The position numbers and the translations under genes were made by a program. A stretch of DNA of 64,000 nt from Desmonostoc vinosum HA7617-LM4 (GTDB lineage Bacteria > Cyanobacteriota > Cyanobacteriia > Cyanobacteriales > Nostocaceae): contig JAHHHC010000005.1 of the NCBI GenBank assembly GCA_019359515.1, positions 124,001-188,000 on the forward strand, read 5' to 3'. The notes beneath the pieces were generated by a model, which was given only the letters and a program-made list of their open reading frames with translations, did no database searches and had not been told where the DNA came from. Within the stretch, counting starts at the first letter, position 1. Each line of letters opens with the position of its first letter. Positions 62,663 through 64,000 of this stretch are shown in pieces.

Positions 62663-63982
62663 TTAGTTATTGACAACTTGACCATAGAGGTCATATGCAT
62701 CAGCATGGGCGATCGCTACTGGCACAATGGTTCCTAACTTGGCCCCACCCATTACATAGACCTGACCATCGACTTCTGGAGAAAATCTACCTGAACGACC
62801 AATTAATTCACCACTTTCAGGGTTTTCTTGCTCTATCAGGACATCAACGATTTTGCCTACTTCTTGTTGATTTTTCTTATAAGAAATTGGCTGTTGGAGT
62901 GCCATGAGTTGCTCTCGGCGCTCAATCATCACTTCTTGAGGCAACTGATTTGGTAATTTATATGCAGGAGTTTCTTCCTCTTTTGAAAAGGTAAATACGC
63001 CCACATGATCGAACTCATGCCGCTGGACAAACTTTAGTAGATGTTCAAAATGTGCTTGGGTTTCACCAGGGAAGCCAACGATAAATGTTGTCCGCAACAC
63101 TGCTGATGGTAACGCCATCTTGATCCGCTCGATAATCCCATCATTTACACGCCCTTGCCAAGGACGGTTCATGGAGCGGAGAATTTCTGGATGGGAATGT
63201 TGTAAAGGTAAATCCAAGTACGGTAAGACATTTGGCGTTTCTTGAATAGCCGCTATGACATCTGGGGTCAGTCCGGTAGGATAAGCGTAATGCATCCGAA
63301 TCCAGGGTATATCTACTTTGCCCAAAGCACGCAGTAATTCAACTAACTTTGGTTGACCGTAAATATCTAGACCGTAATTAGTTGTGATTTGAGAAATCAG
63401 AATGATTTCTTGGACACCTTGAGCAGCTAAATGTTGGGCTTCTACCACTATTGATTCAATAGTACGCGATCGCTGGTTCCCTCTTAACAAAGGAATAATA
63501 CAAAACGCACAGCGATAATCACACCCCTCAGCAACTCGCAGGTAAGCCACACCTTCTGTTGTAGTACGGTAGCGCGGTGTAGTTTCGTCAGCAATGTAGG
63601 TTGGTTCAATACTAACTTGTTTAACCCGCTCTCCTTGCTCTACCCGCTCAATGACATTGACGATTTTATGATAGTCACCTGAACCTACTACCGCCACTGC
63701 TTCGGGCAACTCTTCCAATAATTGCTCTTGAAAGTGTTGCGCCATGCAACCAGTGATGACGATTTTTTTATTCGCTTCAGCTAGTTCTACCAAAGCTTTG
63801 ACAGATTCAACTCTTGCTGCTTCGATAAAACTACAAGTATTAACGATAACGTAATCCGCTAACTCTTCATTTGTGTCTACACTATAACCTGCTTCTACCA
63901 GCAGCCCTAACATGTGTTCTGTATCAATTCGGTTTTTCTCGCAGCCTAGGTGAGAAATTGTAATTGTTGGCTTATCACCCAT
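62663..63982 (-). CDS. rimO: Ribosomal protein uS12 methylthiotransferase RimO
   Basis: It adds a methylthio group to the conserved Asp of ribosomal protein S12 using two [4Fe-4S] clusters. The 439-residue protein has the UPF0004 cluster ligands Cys14, Cys50 and Cys79, the radical-SAM CxxxCxxC at Cys154, Cys158 and Cys161 ([13 protein letters not shown]), and a C-terminal TRAM domain (about residues 370-439). [16 protein letters not shown] is typical of RimO. The ATG is 18 bases from the right edge, so the CDS is complete. It is followed by crhR on the same strand. Confidence 0.95.
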   Translation of the reverse strand: MGDKPTITISHLGCEKNRIDTEHMLGLLVEAGYSVDTNEELADYVIVNTCSFIEAARVESVKALVELAEANKKIVITGCMAQHFQEQLLEELPEAVAVVGSGDYHKIVNVIERVEQGERVKQVSIEPTYIADETTPRYRTTTEGVAYLRVAEGCDYRCAFCIIPLLRGNQRSRTIESIVVEAQHLAAQGVQEIILISQITTNYGLDIYGQPKLVELLRALGKVDIPWIRMHYAYPTGLTPDVIAAIQETPNVLPYLDLPLQHSHPEILRSMNRPWQGRVNDGIIERIKMALPSAVLRTTFIVGFPGETQAHFEHLLKFVQRHEFDHVGVFTFSKEEETPAYKLPNQLPQEVMIERREQLMALQQPISYKKNQQEVGKIVDVLIEQENPESGELIGRSGRFSPEVDGQVYVMGGAKLGTIVPVAIAHADAYDLYGQVVNN

Positions 63983-64000
63983 ATCTTGAAAAAATCTTTG

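Overview
The window reads as chromosomal DNA of a filamentous, probably heterocyst-forming cyanobacterium of the Nostoc/Anabaena group. The evidence is the very frequent GCGATCGC (HIP1) octamer, chlorophyll synthase (chlG), a PucC-type carrier, the DUF2862/PetP protein, an SLH-OprB porin, the rimO-crhR gene pair, and many short dispersed intergenic repeats (AATTACG and TTAGTCA heptamers, GGGGACT/GGGGAGT runs). No rRNA, tRNA, CRISPR array, phage gene or transposase was recognised.

Region 1 (1-20 kb) is mixed housekeeping and accessory sequence. It holds a porin cut by the left edge, a DUF3318 protein, two paralogous N,N-dimethylformamidase-like proteins flanking gene debris, rdgB, a zinc alcohol dehydrogenase, a phosphohexomutase, a cupin, a ParM/ParR-like filament pair, DedA, a Gfo/Idh/MocA oxidoreductase, queC, a BlaI/M56-peptidase pair and comB.

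Region 2 (20.2-46.4 kb) is a surface-glycan locus of about 26 kb, almost entirely on the minus strand. It has an ABC exporter of the Wzm/Wzt type and at least seven glycosyltransferases. Sugar-nucleotide genes are rfbA, rfbC and rfbD for dTDP-L-rhamnose, a dTDP-rhamnose-4-epimerase-like gene, and a complete CMP-Kdo set (kdsD, kdsA, kdsC, kdsB). Decoration genes are six methyltransferases and an MBOAT plus SGNH acyl-transfer pair. Wzt carries an extra C-terminal beta-rich domain of the kind that reads a chain-end cap. The simplest reading is a rhamnose- and Kdo-containing polysaccharide, methylated and O-acylated, that is polymerised in the cytoplasm and exported by the ABC transporter. An initiating phosphoglycosyl transferase, Wzx/Wzy and rfbB were not seen here. 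A diverged repeat of about 90 bp lies in inverted orientation on both sides of the kdsB-to-wzm segment.

Region 3 (46.5-64 kb) holds two Uma2 nuclease-like genes with 21-bp minisatellites coding for heptad tails. It then has petP (DUF2862), an ArsA/Get3-like protein with an altered P-loop, chlG, a small cysteine-rich membrane protein, a second alcohol dehydrogenase, a methyltransferase, an OafA-type acyltransferase, an inositol-phosphatase-family enzyme, a PucC-type carrier, an aldo/keto reductase and a third Uma2 gene. Two MITE-like repeats in tandem follow, then crhR and rimO.

The items most worth a second look are the Kdo/rhamnose/methylation/acylation glycan locus with its inverted repeats, and the chromosomal ParM/ParR-like pair, which may be a cytoskeletal rather than a plasmid-partition system.
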